From contig JADHLR010000004.1 of the NCBI GenBank assembly GCA_016780525.1, positions 1 to 31,015 on the forward strand: DNA of 31,015 bases, given 5' to 3'. Positions within the stretch are counted from its first letter, which is position 1; each line of letters starts with the position of its first letter. The notes under the pieces are model-generated. The model did not search any database, had not been told where the DNA came from, and was given only the letters and a program-made list of their open reading frames with translations. The translations under genes were made by a program, and so were the position numbers. This stretch comes from Candidatus Puniceispirillum sp. (GTDB lineage Bacteria > Pseudomonadota > Alphaproteobacteria > Puniceispirillales > Puniceispirillaceae). Positions 14,452 through 22,226 of the stretch are shown piece after piece.

Positions 14452-15575
14452 CCGCACGCAGCGCCCTGCCAGAGGCCCGCCGAATCGTCATTAAGGTTGG
14501 ATCAGCCTTGTTGGTTGATGAAGCGAAAAACACCATCAACACAGCCTGGCTGGCCGGTATAGCGCGGGATATTTCGCGGTTGAAAGCTGCCGGAAAAGAT
14601 GTGGTGGTGGTATCAAGTGGGGCCATTGCGTTGGGCAGTCGGCTGTTGAAAATTCATAATAAAACGCTCAGCCTGCAGGAAAAACAGGCAGCGGCGGCGA
14701 CCGGACAGGTGATTCTGGCGCATGCTTGGATGGATGCGCTCGGCGCTTATAATGTGCAGACAGCGCAAATTCTGCTATCGCCAGATGACACCGAAACCCG
14801 CCGCAAACATCTGAATGCACGCGCAACAATGGCGGCGTTGCTGGATCTTGGTGCGGTACCGGTGGTGAATGAAAATGATACCGTTGCCACCGCAGAAATA
14901 CGCTTTGGCGATAATGACCGGCTGGCAGCACGCGTGGCGGCTATGGTTGGCGCCGAATTGCTGATCCTGTTATCCGATGTTGATGGGCTCTATACAGCCA
15001 ATCCCAGCGATGATGCAGCAGCCACGCATCTGCCACGAATTGAGCAGATTACTGATGAGATTATGGCAATGGCCGGCACCGCCAATGCGCAATATGCCTC
15101 GGGCGGTATGGTGACCAAGCTCGAAGCCGCGCGAATCAGCACGGCGGCTGGCTGTCACATGATTATTTGCGATGGCCGTGATCCTGAACCGCTGGCCAGC
15201 CTTGAAGCCGGCGCGCGTTGCAGCTGCTTTATGGCAACAGAGTCACCGCATGCGGCGCGCAAACAATGGATTGCCGGCGCGTTGACACCGCGTGGCACAA
15301 TCTGTGTCGATGCCGGGGCCGCCACCGCCCTGCGCAAGGGAAAATCACTTTTGCCAGCCGGTGTGCTGGCGGTTGACGGGCAATTTGACCGGGGCGATCT
15401 GATCGCTGTTACAGACTCGTCCGGCAAAATTATCGGCCATGGATTATCCAGCTATGGCGCCGCCGATGCGGCGAAAATCAAAGGCCATAAAAGCCGTGAA
15501 ATTGAGGCCATGCTGGGGTATCGTGGACGTGATGAGATCATTCACGCTGATAATCTGGTGGTGACCGAAAGCTAG
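14439..15575 (+). CDS. proB: Glutamate 5-kinase
   Basis: It catalyses ATP-dependent phosphorylation of glutamate, the first step of proline synthesis, and is usually feedback-inhibited by proline. The 378-residue product has the amino-acid-kinase domain (about 1-260: VIKVGSALL, VVSSGAIALG, PVVNENDTVA, FGDNDRLAA, ASGGMVTKLEAA) and a C-terminal PUA domain (about 280-370) ending in the typical SREIEAMLGYRGRDEIIHADNLVV. GAAGAGG (14425-14431) precedes the ATG, and the start lies inside the end of obgE. Its stop codon forms the edge of a 16-bp tandem array. Confidence 0.97.
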   Translation: MVAITARSALPEARRIVIKVGSALLVDEAKNTINTAWLAGIARDISRLKAAGKDVVVVSSGAIALGSRLLKIHNKTLSLQEKQAAAATGQVILAHAWMDALGAYNVQTAQILLSPDDTETRRKHLNARATMAALLDLGAVPVVNENDTVATAEIRFGDNDRLAARVAAMVGAELLILLSDVDGLYTANPSDDAAATHLPRIEQITDEIMAMAGTANAQYASGGMVTKLEAARISTAAGCHMIICDGRDPEPLASLEAGARCSCFMATESPHAARKQWIAGALTPRGTICVDAGAATALRKGKSLLPAGVLAVDGQFDRGDLIAVTDSSGKIIGHGLSSYGAADAAKIKGHKSREIEAMLGYRGRDEIIHADNLVVTES

Positions 15576-15622
15576 AATATTCGGCAGCCAGAGTAATCGG
15601 CAGCCAGAATAACCGGGGCATG
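15575..15622 (+). repeat. Tandem array of 16-bp units starting on the proB stop codon
   Basis: The units are GAATATTCGGCAGCCA (15575-15590), GAGTAATCGGCAGCCA (15591-15606) and a decayed GAATAACCGGGGCATG (15607-15622). The first base is the G of the proB TAG. Phased on CGG, the units resemble those of the array after fsa (30474-30537). Confidence 0.88.
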
Positions 15623-15651
15623 GCGTGCCGGCCTGCCAGACTGGACATAAA

Positions 15652-16932
15652 ATGACACAAACCCATGCGAAAACCGATGCCGCAACAGCCATGATTGATG
15701 GTCTGGTGCGCGCCGCACGCAGCGCCCAGACAGCGCTGGGTAGCAGCAGCTTTGCAACCCGGCAAAAGGCGCTGCACGAAGCTGCCAAAATCATCCGCGC
15801 ACGAACCAATGATATATTGGCAAGCAATCAAAAAGATCTTGCCGCAGCGGCCCAGTCCGGCCTGACAGAGGCGTTTATTGACAGGCTGACCCTGACCGAA
15901 TCGCGGATCGAGGAGATGGCTGTTGGGCTCGAAACAATTGCCGCCCAGCCTGATCCCATTGGCGCCGAACTGGCGCGATGGCAACGTCCGAATGGTCTCG
16001 ACATCACCCGCCAGTCAACGCCTTTGGGGGTGATTGGGGTGATTTATGAATCGCGCCCCAATGTCACTGTTGATGCAGCTGGTCTGTGCGTTCTGGCAGG
16101 CAATGCGGTGATTTTACGCGGTGGCAGCGACAGCCAACATAGCGCCTCTTTGCTTGCCGAGGCCATGGTCGAGGGGCTGCAGGCAGCTGGCCTGCCGGGT
16201 GCCGCCGTGCAGATTGTCAACACCACAGACCGGGCTGCCGTTGGCGCCATGCTGGCCGCAGTTGGCGGCATTGATGTGATCATCCCGCGCGGTGGCAAAT
16301 CACTTGTCGAGCGGGTACAGCGCGACGCCCGGGTGCCAGTGTTCGCGCATTTGGAAGGAATCTGTCATCTCTATATCGACAAAGATGCCGATCCTGACAA
16401 AGCCAAAGCCATCACATTGAATGCAAAAATGCGCCGTACCGGAATCTGTGGCGCTGCCGAAACCCTGCTTGTGCATCAGCAGGTGGCTGGCGATATGCTG
16501 CCGGCGATTGCCGCCGAATTGCAGCAGGCAGGCTGTGTTCTGCGCGGTGACAGTGCCGCCAGACGTCTGGTGCCGGATATGCAGATTGCCGAGGATGATG
16601 ACTGGCGCACCGAATATCTTGATGCCATTTTGTCGGTACGCGTTGTTGACAGCATCGATATGGCGATCACCCATATCGCCACTTATGGATCCGGCCATAC
16701 CGAATCTATCATTACCGAAGCAGACGACGCCGCCGAGATATTTTTGCAGCGTGTCGACAGCGCGATTGTCATGCGCAACGCCTCTACACAATTCGCCGAT
16801 GGCGGTGAATTTGGTATGGGCGCGGAAATTGGCATTGCCACCGGCAGGTTGCATGCGCGCGGGCCGGTTGGCGCCGCCCAATTAACAAGTTTCAAATATG
16901 TTGTGCGCGGTGATGGCCAGATCCGCAGCTAG
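15652..16932 (+). CDS. proA: Gamma-glutamyl phosphate reductase
   Basis: It catalyses the NADPH-dependent reduction of glutamyl phosphate to glutamate semialdehyde, the second step of proline synthesis, and acts with ProB. The 426-residue product is of the aldehyde dehydrogenase fold. GVIGVIYESRPNVTVDAAGLC is the nucleotide-binding stretch, and RRTGICGAAETLL holds the catalytic cysteine (residue 266). The C-terminal FADGGEFGMGAEIGIATGRLHARGPVGA is diagnostic. I prefer the ATG at 15652; a GTG at 15625 in frame would add nine unlikely residues and overlap the edge of the repeat region. The end overlaps the nadD start. Confidence 0.96.
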   Translation: MTQTHAKTDAATAMIDGLVRAARSAQTALGSSSFATRQKALHEAAKIIRARTNDILASNQKDLAAAAQSGLTEAFIDRLTLTESRIEEMAVGLETIAAQPDPIGAELARWQRPNGLDITRQSTPLGVIGVIYESRPNVTVDAAGLCVLAGNAVILRGGSDSQHSASLLAEAMVEGLQAAGLPGAAVQIVNTTDRAAVGAMLAAVGGIDVIIPRGGKSLVERVQRDARVPVFAHLEGICHLYIDKDADPDKAKAITLNAKMRRTGICGAAETLLVHQQVAGDMLPAIAAELQQAGCVLRGDSAARRLVPDMQIAEDDDWRTEYLDAILSVRVVDSIDMAITHIATYGSGHTESIITEADDAAEIFLQRVDSAIVMRNASTQFADGGEFGMGAEIGIATGRLHARGPVGAAQLTSFKYVVRGDGQIRS

Positions 16933-17575
16933 ATATAACCGACATCACCATGCACAGCTTTTTCACAGCCGGACAAAGCTGAAAATCGGTCTTGTTGGCG
17001 GCTCATTTAACCCGGCGCATGCCGGTCATATTCATATGAGTCTGCAGGCCTGTTCCAAACTTGGACTGGATCAGGTCTGGTGGCTGGTCAGCCCGCAAAA
17101 TCCGCTAAAAAGCCCGACCAATATGGCCAGTTTGCCGCATCGCCTTGCCAAAGCCCGCGACATAACCGCACCATACAGCTTTATCCATGTCGTCGCACCG
17201 GAAGCCAGCCTGCCAAGCAATTTCACCTATGAAACTGTAAAATATATCAAAAAAACAATGCCATTAGCGCGCCTGACCTGGATTATGGGCGCAGATAATC
17301 TGGTGCAGCTACAACAATGGCAACGCTATAAAGGCTTTATATCCCTGCTACCCATTGCCGTAATTGACCGGCCAAGCTATTCTTATCAGGCGATGAGCGC
17401 GGGACGGCAACTGTTTAAGCGTCGCTACACGAGTGCGCAGCTACGCCACCGACTGCGCGAATCGCGGGTTGATTTGCCAGGCTGGTGTTTTATCGCGGGG
17501 CAACGGCATCATGCGTCGGCAACCGCTATTCGACAAGGCCGCGCTGCAAGCCACGCCTCGACGGATGACATATAA
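16913..17575 (+). CDS. nadD: Nicotinate-nucleotide adenylyltransferase
   Basis: It adenylates nicotinate mononucleotide to deamido-NAD in NAD synthesis. The nucleotidyltransferase motif IGLVGGSFNPAHAGHIHMS lies at about residues 25-43, and the second motif ASATAIRQGR lies near the C-terminus. A stretch of about 22 residues precedes the core, rich in Arg and His. The start is uncertain: ATG 16913 (220 residues) or ATG 16898, both inside the end of proA and both without a clear ribosome site, so translation is probably coupled to proA. It is the third gene of proBA-nadD-rsfS-rlmH, a common order in this class. Confidence 0.93.
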   Translation: MARSAARYNRHHHAQLFHSRTKLKIGLVGGSFNPAHAGHIHMSLQACSKLGLDQVWWLVSPQNPLKSPTNMASLPHRLAKARDITAPYSFIHVVAPEASLPSNFTYETVKYIKKTMPLARLTWIMGADNLVQLQQWQRYKGFISLLPIAVIDRPSYSYQAMSAGRQLFKRRYTSAQLRHRLRESRVDLPGWCFIAGQRHHASATAIRQGRAASHASTDDI

Positions 17576-17586
17576 AGGCTGGATAT

Positions 17587-17982
17587 TTGAAGGAGACACC
17601 CATTTCTAAAGCTCGCACTGCCTGTGATGCAGACCAGATCCTTGAATTAATCACCACCTCATTAGACGATGATAAAGCCGAAAACGTCCTGACCATTCCG
17701 TTACAGGGAAAATCTGCCATGGCCGATTATATAGTTGTGGCGAGTGGCACATCATCGCGCCAGGTCGCCGCTATGGCCGAACATATCGAATTTAAGCTGA
17801 AACAGAATAAAGTTGATGTTCTCGGGTTGGAGGGGTTGCGGCAGGCCGACTGGGTGCTGATTGACGCGAATGATGTGATTGTGCATTTGTTCCGGCCTGA
17901 AGTCCGCGAATTTTATGGTCTTGAGCGTATGTGGAGCGATGCCACTGCCGAAGAAGTGGTCACCGTCGGCACCGATGGCTGA
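17587..17982 (+). CDS. rsfS: Ribosomal silencing factor RsfS
   Basis: RsfS (RsfA/Iojap) binds protein L14 on the 50S subunit and blocks joining with the 30S subunit when nutrients are short. The domain is complete: LELITTSLDDDKAENVLTIPLQGKSAMADYIVVASGTSSRQVAAMAEHIEFKLK and then GLRQADWVLIDANDVIVHLFRPEVREFYGLERMWSDA, the family signature. There is no in-frame ATG before the domain. Coordinates use TTG 17587; the ribosome site argues for ATT 17602 (126 residues). nadD ends 11 bases upstream and rlmH follows. Confidence 0.94.
   Translation: MKETPISKARTACDADQILELITTSLDDDKAENVLTIPLQGKSAMADYIVVASGTSSRQVAAMAEHIEFKLKQNKVDVLGLEGLRQADWVLIDANDVIVHLFRPEVREFYGLERMWSDATAEEVVTVGTDG
17590..17604 (+). promoter_or_regulatory. 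Ribosome site that points to an ATT start for rsfS
   Basis: A perfect AAGGAG (17590-17595) is followed by six bases and then ATT (17602-17604), in frame with rsfS. The only conventional alternative is TTG at 17587, which lies immediately upstream of this site and would have to use a weaker AAGG near 17574. Confidence 0.5.
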
Positions 17983-18022
17983 CCGGTCATAGCATCAGCA
18001 AACCAGCGACAGGATGCCCGCC

Positions 18023-18481
18023 ATGCAGCTTTTTATTCTCGCCGTTGGCAAAGGTCGCGGCTCCGCCGAAAGCCGGCTGGCTGAAGACTGGATAGGGCGG
18101 CTTCCTGACGGCGGACAGATTGTTGAAATTGAGTCAAAATTTCCAGCTGGTGTAAAACGTACCAATGATGAAGGCGCGCGGCTTTTGCGGGCGCTGCCAT
18201 CTGCATCGGTGCTGGCCATTCTTGACCCGCGCGGCAAGGATCATTCTTCCGAAGAGCTGGCCGCGCTGATCGGCGATTGGCGTGATAGTGGCTATACATC
18301 TGCGGCTTTTGCCATTGGTGGTGCCGATGGTCACGCCACAGATATCCGGCAAAAAGCCCAGCGGATTATATCCTTTGGTCGTGCCACCTGGCCACATATG
18401 CTGTGCCGGGCGATGCTCGCCGAACAGCTCTATCGAGCCAGCATGATTATTGCCGGGCACCCCTATCATCGCGGCAATTAG
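18023..18481 (+). CDS. rlmH: 23S rRNA pseudouridine-1915 N3-methyltransferase
   Basis: It is a SPOUT-fold methyltransferase that modifies pseudouridine 1915 in helix 69 of 23S rRNA on the assembled ribosome. The visible family marks are MQLFILAVGKG at the start, LAILDPRGKDHSSEELAALI, FAIGGADGHATDIRQKAQ (the knot) and the invariant end EQLYRASMIIAGHPYHR. I chose the second ATG (18023, 152 residues): AGG at 18011-18013 touches the first ATG (18014) but is nine bases from the second, which also matches the family start. Its pairing with rsfS in one operon is widely conserved. Confidence 0.96.
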   Translation: MQLFILAVGKGRGSAESRLAEDWIGRLPDGGQIVEIESKFPAGVKRTNDEGARLLRALPSASVLAILDPRGKDHSSEELAALIGDWRDSGYTSAAFAIGGADGHATDIRQKAQRIISFGRATWPHMLCRAMLAEQLYRASMIIAGHPYHRGN

Positions 18482-18532
18482 CCATACTGGTTTGCACTAT
18501 ACTTCGCGCTGGCGCATCACTATATATACGCC

Positions 18533-20092
18533 ATGATCACAACAGCAATTGATCCATCAAAAGGGCCGGTGGTGCTCTGTATTATGGACGGGTGGGGACA
18601 CAGTCCTGACCCGGAGCATAACGCCGTAGCGCGCGCCAGAACACCGGTGTTTGACCAGCTATGGTCGCGCTGCCCGCATAGCTTTTTGGCGGCATCGGGC
18701 GCCGATGTCGGGCTGCCGGACGGACAGGTTGGCAATTCCGAAGTCGGCCATATGAATATTGGGGCCGGACGGGTTGTGGTGCAGGATTTGCCGCGGCTCA
18801 ATGAAGCCACTGAAAATGGCTCGTTACAGGCACATGCGGCGCTAAAGGAACTGGCCAGCACGCTGCAACACACCGGCGGGACAGCGCATGTTATCGGCCT
18901 GCTCTCGGCTGGCGGGGTACATGCCCATCAGGATCACATTCTGGCCGTGGTCAATGGTCTGGCGGAAGCCGGCAGCACTGTTGTCATTCACGGCTTTACC
19001 GATGGCCGTGATGTGTTGCCGCGTGACGCCGGCATCAGCCTGCAGAATTTTGTTGCGGACTTGCCGGACAATGCCAGCATCGGCAGCCTCACCGGGCGCT
19101 ATTTCGGTATGGATCGTGATCACCGCTGGGATCGCACGCAAAAAGCCTATGACGCGATTGCCCGTGGCCGGGCTGAGCATCATGCTGACGACGCCATGCA
19201 GGCCCTGCAGACTGGCTATGTGCGCGGTGAAAGCGACGAATTTTTATCCGCCACAATCATCGGCGACTATGCCGGCATGCGCGATGGTGATGGGCTGGTG
19301 ATGATGAATTTTCGGGCAGACCGGGCGCGGCAATTGCTGGATTGTCTGTATCGGCCAGAGGTCACATCCTGTGATACACAACCAATCGCATTATGCCCGG
19401 GTCTTGGCATGACCAGCTATTCAGCCGCGCTTGATGGCTTTGTCACACCGCTCTATCCGCCGGTGGAAATTGCCGACACTCTTGGCGATGTTGTTGCCGC
19501 TGCTGGCCTGCGGCAGTTGCGGCTTGCCGAGACCGAAAAATACCCGCATGTCACATTTTTCTTTAATGGCGGCGATGAAACCATGCGCGATGGCGAAGAA
19601 CGCGCCATGGTGCCGTCACCAAATGTCGCCACCTATGATCAATTGCCGGAAATGAGTGCCGCCGGGGTGCTGGAAAAAGCCGTCGCCAGCCTGCAGGCGA
19701 AAGCGCATGATCTGTTGGTGATCAATTTTGCGAATCCGGATATGGTCGGTCATACCGGTGATCTGGATGCGGCTATCGCGGCGGTGGAAACGGTTGATAG
19801 CTGTATTGGTGAGCTGGTTGCGGCGGTGCAGGCGGCAGATGGACAAATGCTGCTGACAGCCGATCATGGCAATTGCGAGGTCATGTGGGACAAAAATGCC
19901 GATTCGCCGCATACCGCGCACACCACCAACCCGGTACCGCTGATTCTGGTCAATGGCCCGCCCGGCGTGCAGCTCACCGACGGCCGGCTGGCTGATCTGG
20001 CACCTAGTTTGCTGGCGATGCTTGGCATTGACCAACCCGCCAGCATGACCGGTCGTGCGGTTTTTGGCGGGTTGGCAACGGCGGCAAAATAA
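18533..20092 (+). CDS. gpmI: 2,3-bisphosphoglycerate-independent phosphoglycerate mutase
   Basis: It interconverts 3- and 2-phosphoglycerate in glycolysis and gluconeogenesis and needs Mn2+. The 519-residue product has the alkaline-phosphatase-like metal sites: CIMDGWG near 16-22 (Asp19) and GNSEVGH with the phosphorylated Ser69. GFTDGRDVLP and the GRYFGMDRDHRWDR region follow, then the C-terminal FANPDMVGHTGD and LTADHGNCE metal ligands. There is no ribosome site before the ATG at 18533. Instead TATATA ends 6 bases upstream, so a leaderless transcript is possible. In relatives an envC gene often follows; here ctpA comes next. Confidence 0.97.
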   Translation: MITTAIDPSKGPVVLCIMDGWGHSPDPEHNAVARARTPVFDQLWSRCPHSFLAASGADVGLPDGQVGNSEVGHMNIGAGRVVVQDLPRLNEATENGSLQAHAALKELASTLQHTGGTAHVIGLLSAGGVHAHQDHILAVVNGLAEAGSTVVIHGFTDGRDVLPRDAGISLQNFVADLPDNASIGSLTGRYFGMDRDHRWDRTQKAYDAIARGRAEHHADDAMQALQTGYVRGESDEFLSATIIGDYAGMRDGDGLVMMNFRADRARQLLDCLYRPEVTSCDTQPIALCPGLGMTSYSAALDGFVTPLYPPVEIADTLGDVVAAAGLRQLRLAETEKYPHVTFFFNGGDETMRDGEERAMVPSPNVATYDQLPEMSAAGVLEKAVASLQAKAHDLLVINFANPDMVGHTGDLDAAIAAVETVDSCIGELVAAVQAADGQMLLTADHGNCEVMWDKNADSPHTAHTTNPVPLILVNGPPGVQLTDGRLADLAPSLLAMLGIDQPASMTGRAVFGGLATAAK

Positions 20093-20150
20093 GCCGGGTT
20101 GAAATTATGGCTTGGGGTTGAAACACGGTCTTTTCACTGGCACCATGAAG

Positions 20151-20187
20151 CCGTCTTAAAAAAATCTTAATGCGGTGTATGAAGACG
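20151..20187 (+). other. Inverted repeat after gpmI
   Basis: CCGTCTT (20151-20157) and AAGACGG (20181-20187) can pair across a 23-base loop that includes an A-run. No T-run follows on either strand at the proper place, so I do not call it a terminator. It is the only structure I see in the gap before the 17-bp array. Confidence 0.35.
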
Positions 20188-20214
20188 GTCACGCCACGCT
20201 AAAGGCAGTTATTT

Positions 20215-20265
20215 TGACGCTGTGAAATTTTTAACCCTGTGAAATTGTTGACACTGTGAAATGGC
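20215..20265 (+). repeat. Tandem array of three 17-bp units before ctpA
   Basis: The units are GACGCTGTGAAATTTTT (20215-20231), AACCCTGTGAAATTGTT (20232-20248) and GACACTGTGAAATGGCG (20249-20265). All share CTGTGAAAT in a fixed 17-bp phase. TTGACG (20213) and TTGACA (20247), both -35-like, sit at unit junctions, but no matching -10 is visible. The third unit contains the false start ATG at 20261. Confidence 0.9.
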
Positions 20266-20317
20266 GCCCGGGCAAAATGGAAATGAGATCTTTAGAATTT
20301 CTGCAGAGGAGCAGCCA

Positions 20318-21667
20318 ATGGCGCAGTTCATAACCCGTTTAGTACCTCATGCGGCCCGAATAAGGCGGGCAGCGATTCCGTTTATATGCGGGATATTGAT
20401 TGCTGGCGCATTTTCCATGCCAACACTCACCTCTGCCAATTCGAGCAAAAACGAAGAGATTTATCGCCAGCTTGGTTTGTTTGGCGATATTTTCCAGCGT
20501 GTCCGCGAGAGCTATGTTGATGAGGTTGATGAAAAGGCGCTGATTGAGGCCGCGATCAATGGCATGCTGACCTCGCTTGATCCGCATTCGTCATTTCTGG
20601 ACACGGAAAATTTTTCCAATATGCAGGTGCAGACAAAAGGCAAATTTGGTGGGTTGGGCATCGAGATCACCATGGAAAATGGAGTGATCAAAATTGTTTC
20701 ACCCATCGATGACACACCAGCAGCGAAAGTCGGGCTTCAGCCGGAAGATTATATCGTAGCGGTTGATGGCGAGCCGATTCTGGGCATGGCTTTGTCCGAA
20801 GCTGTCGATAAATTACGCGGTAAAGTCGGCTCGGATGTCACCGTTACCATCCAGCGTGAGCAAAATGAACCATTTGATGTAACGGTCACCCGCGACACCA
20901 TAAAGATCCGCTCTGTCAGGTCAGAAGTGTTTGACGATATTGGCTATTTGCGGATCACGACATTTTCTGAACAGACCAGCCCCGGGCTGAATGACGCGGT
21001 AGAAAAAATCTTTGCCGAACATGGAGACAAGGTGAAGGGGTTTGTGCTTGATCTGCGCAATAACCCCGGCGGCCTGCTGAATGAGGCCATTGCGGTAACC
21101 GATGCATTTTTAGAGGCTGGTGAAATTGTCTCGACACGTGGTCGTGATGCGGAAAATGCCAGCCGGGCCTATGCCAAGCCAGGCGATATTGCCCGCGGCC
21201 TGCCACTTGTGGTGTTGATTAATTCTGGTTCTGCCTCGGCATCTGAAATCGTTGCTGGTGCGTTAAAAGATCATCAGCGGGCGGTTTTGCTTGGCACCCG
21301 TTCATTTGGTAAAGGATCCGTTCAATCGGTGATTCCGGTGTCTGGAACCGGCGCCATGCGGTTGACGACGGCCCGCTATTACACACCGTCAGGCGTGTCA
21401 ATTCAGGCCACTGGCATCACCCCCAATATCGAGGTCGCTCTGGCGCGCATTGAAAAGCTGGAAGGCGGCATCACCCGCGAAGAAAATTTAAAGGGCGCAC
21501 TTGATAGCCCCGGCAGTGCCGAATCAGGCGACAGTGACAAAGCCGACGACAAAGCCGACGCCGACGCGGCACCAGCCGATCAGTCCGAAATTGACTATCA
21601 ATTGGCCCGCGCACTCGATCTTATTCAAGGCGTTGCCATCTTTACCAAGGATCAGGCCAACCCATGA
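20318..21667 (+). CDS. ctpA: Carboxy-terminal processing protease (S41 family)
   Basis: It is a periplasmic serine protease that trims or degrades envelope proteins from their C-termini. From ATG 20318 it has 449 residues: an uncleaved or cleaved signal segment at about 14-40, an N-terminal helical part, a PDZ domain around 100-180 (FGGLGIEITMENG, then GLQPEDYIVAVDG), and the protease core. There SGSASASEIVAGAL (303-316) holds the catalytic Ser and GTRSFGKGSVQ holds Lys332. An acidic low-complexity tail (DKADDKADADAA) follows. AGAGGAG at 20305-20311 sets the start; an ATG at 20261 lies in a repeat unit. Its TGA overlaps the rppH ATG. Confidence 0.95.
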   Translation: MAQFITRLVPHAARIRRAAIPFICGILIAGAFSMPTLTSANSSKNEEIYRQLGLFGDIFQRVRESYVDEVDEKALIEAAINGMLTSLDPHSSFLDTENFSNMQVQTKGKFGGLGIEITMENGVIKIVSPIDDTPAAKVGLQPEDYIVAVDGEPILGMALSEAVDKLRGKVGSDVTVTIQREQNEPFDVTVTRDTIKIRSVRSEVFDDIGYLRITTFSEQTSPGLNDAVEKIFAEHGDKVKGFVLDLRNNPGGLLNEAIAVTDAFLEAGEIVSTRGRDAENASRAYAKPGDIARGLPLVVLINSGSASASEIVAGALKDHQRAVLLGTRSFGKGSVQSVIPVSGTGAMRLTTARYYTPSGVSIQATGITPNIEVALARIEKLEGGITREENLKGALDSPGSAESGDSDKADDKADADAAPADQSEIDYQLARALDLIQGVAIFTKDQANP

Positions 21668-22161
21668 ACCAAACACCATCTTTGCCAACCGCGCCTTATG
21701 AGCAGCGCCCATATCGGCCATGTGTTGGCATTTTTCTGCTGAATAATGATGGCCTTGTTTTTGCCGGGCGTCGCATCGACAGCCGCGCCGAAGCCTGGCA
21801 AATGCCGCAAGGTGGTATTGACGCTGGAGAAAGCCCGCTGCAGGCCTGTATGCGTGAAATGCGCGAGGAAATCGGCACCAATACAGCCGAGCTGGTAAGC
21901 CAGCATGATGATTGGCTCTATTATGATATTCCGCTGCCACTTGCCGACAGGCTCTGGCAGGGCCGGTATAAAGGGCAAAAGCAGAAATGGATGGCGCTGC
22001 GCTTTACCGGCGATGATTCAGATATCAATATTGCCACCGAAGAACCTGAATTCTGCGAATGGAAATGGTTATCGCCGCATGATCTTGTCGATCTGGCTGT
22101 GCCGTTTAAGCGCGATGTTTATCAAAATGTATTGGCAGCTTTCGCGCCCTATTTAAAATAA
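21664..22161 (+). CDS. rppH: RNA pyrophosphohydrolase (Nudix)
   Basis: It removes pyrophosphate from the 5' end of mRNA, which opens it to RNase E decay, and members also cleave dinucleoside polyphosphates. The 165-residue product has the family start YRPCVGIFLLNNDGLVFAGRRID, WQMPQGGIDAGE, and a complete Nudix box GGIDAGESPLQACMREMREEIG at about 50-71 with the REMREE metal ligands. The C-terminal FCEWKWLSPHDLVDLAVPFKRDVY is typical of RppH. The start overlaps the ctpA stop as ATGA, so the two are translationally coupled. In many relatives a polysaccharide deacetylase gene stands between ctpA and rppH; it is absent. Confidence 0.95.
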   Translation: MNQTPSLPTAPYEQRPYRPCVGIFLLNNDGLVFAGRRIDSRAEAWQMPQGGIDAGESPLQACMREMREEIGTNTAELVSQHDDWLYYDIPLPLADRLWQGRYKGQKQKWMALRFTGDDSDINIATEEPEFCEWKWLSPHDLVDLAVPFKRDVYQNVLAAFAPYLK

Positions 22162-22171
22162 ATTTGGGCAC

Positions 22172-22204
22172 AAAAAAGCCGCCACCAAAAATATCGGTAG
22201 CGGC
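22172..22204 (-). terminator. Rho-independent terminator of the atp operon
   Basis: In the minus-strand transcript GCCGCTACC (from 22204-22196) pairs with GGTGGCGGC (from 22186-22178) over nine positions, one being a U-G pair, and six U residues follow (22177-22172). On the plus strand the same position is a C/A mismatch and no U-run follows, so the element favours the atp operon over rppH. Confidence 0.85.
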
Positions 22205-22226
22205 GTTATTGGTCTTTGATCTTTAA

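Noticed and set aside
20151..20187. Terminator after gpmI
   Set aside because: The stem CCGTCTT/AAGACGG has a 23-base loop and no following T-run on either strand.
20261..20317. Upstream in-frame ATG for ctpA
   Set aside because: It lies in a tandem repeat unit and has no ribosome site, while AGAGGAG is well placed before the ATG at 20318.
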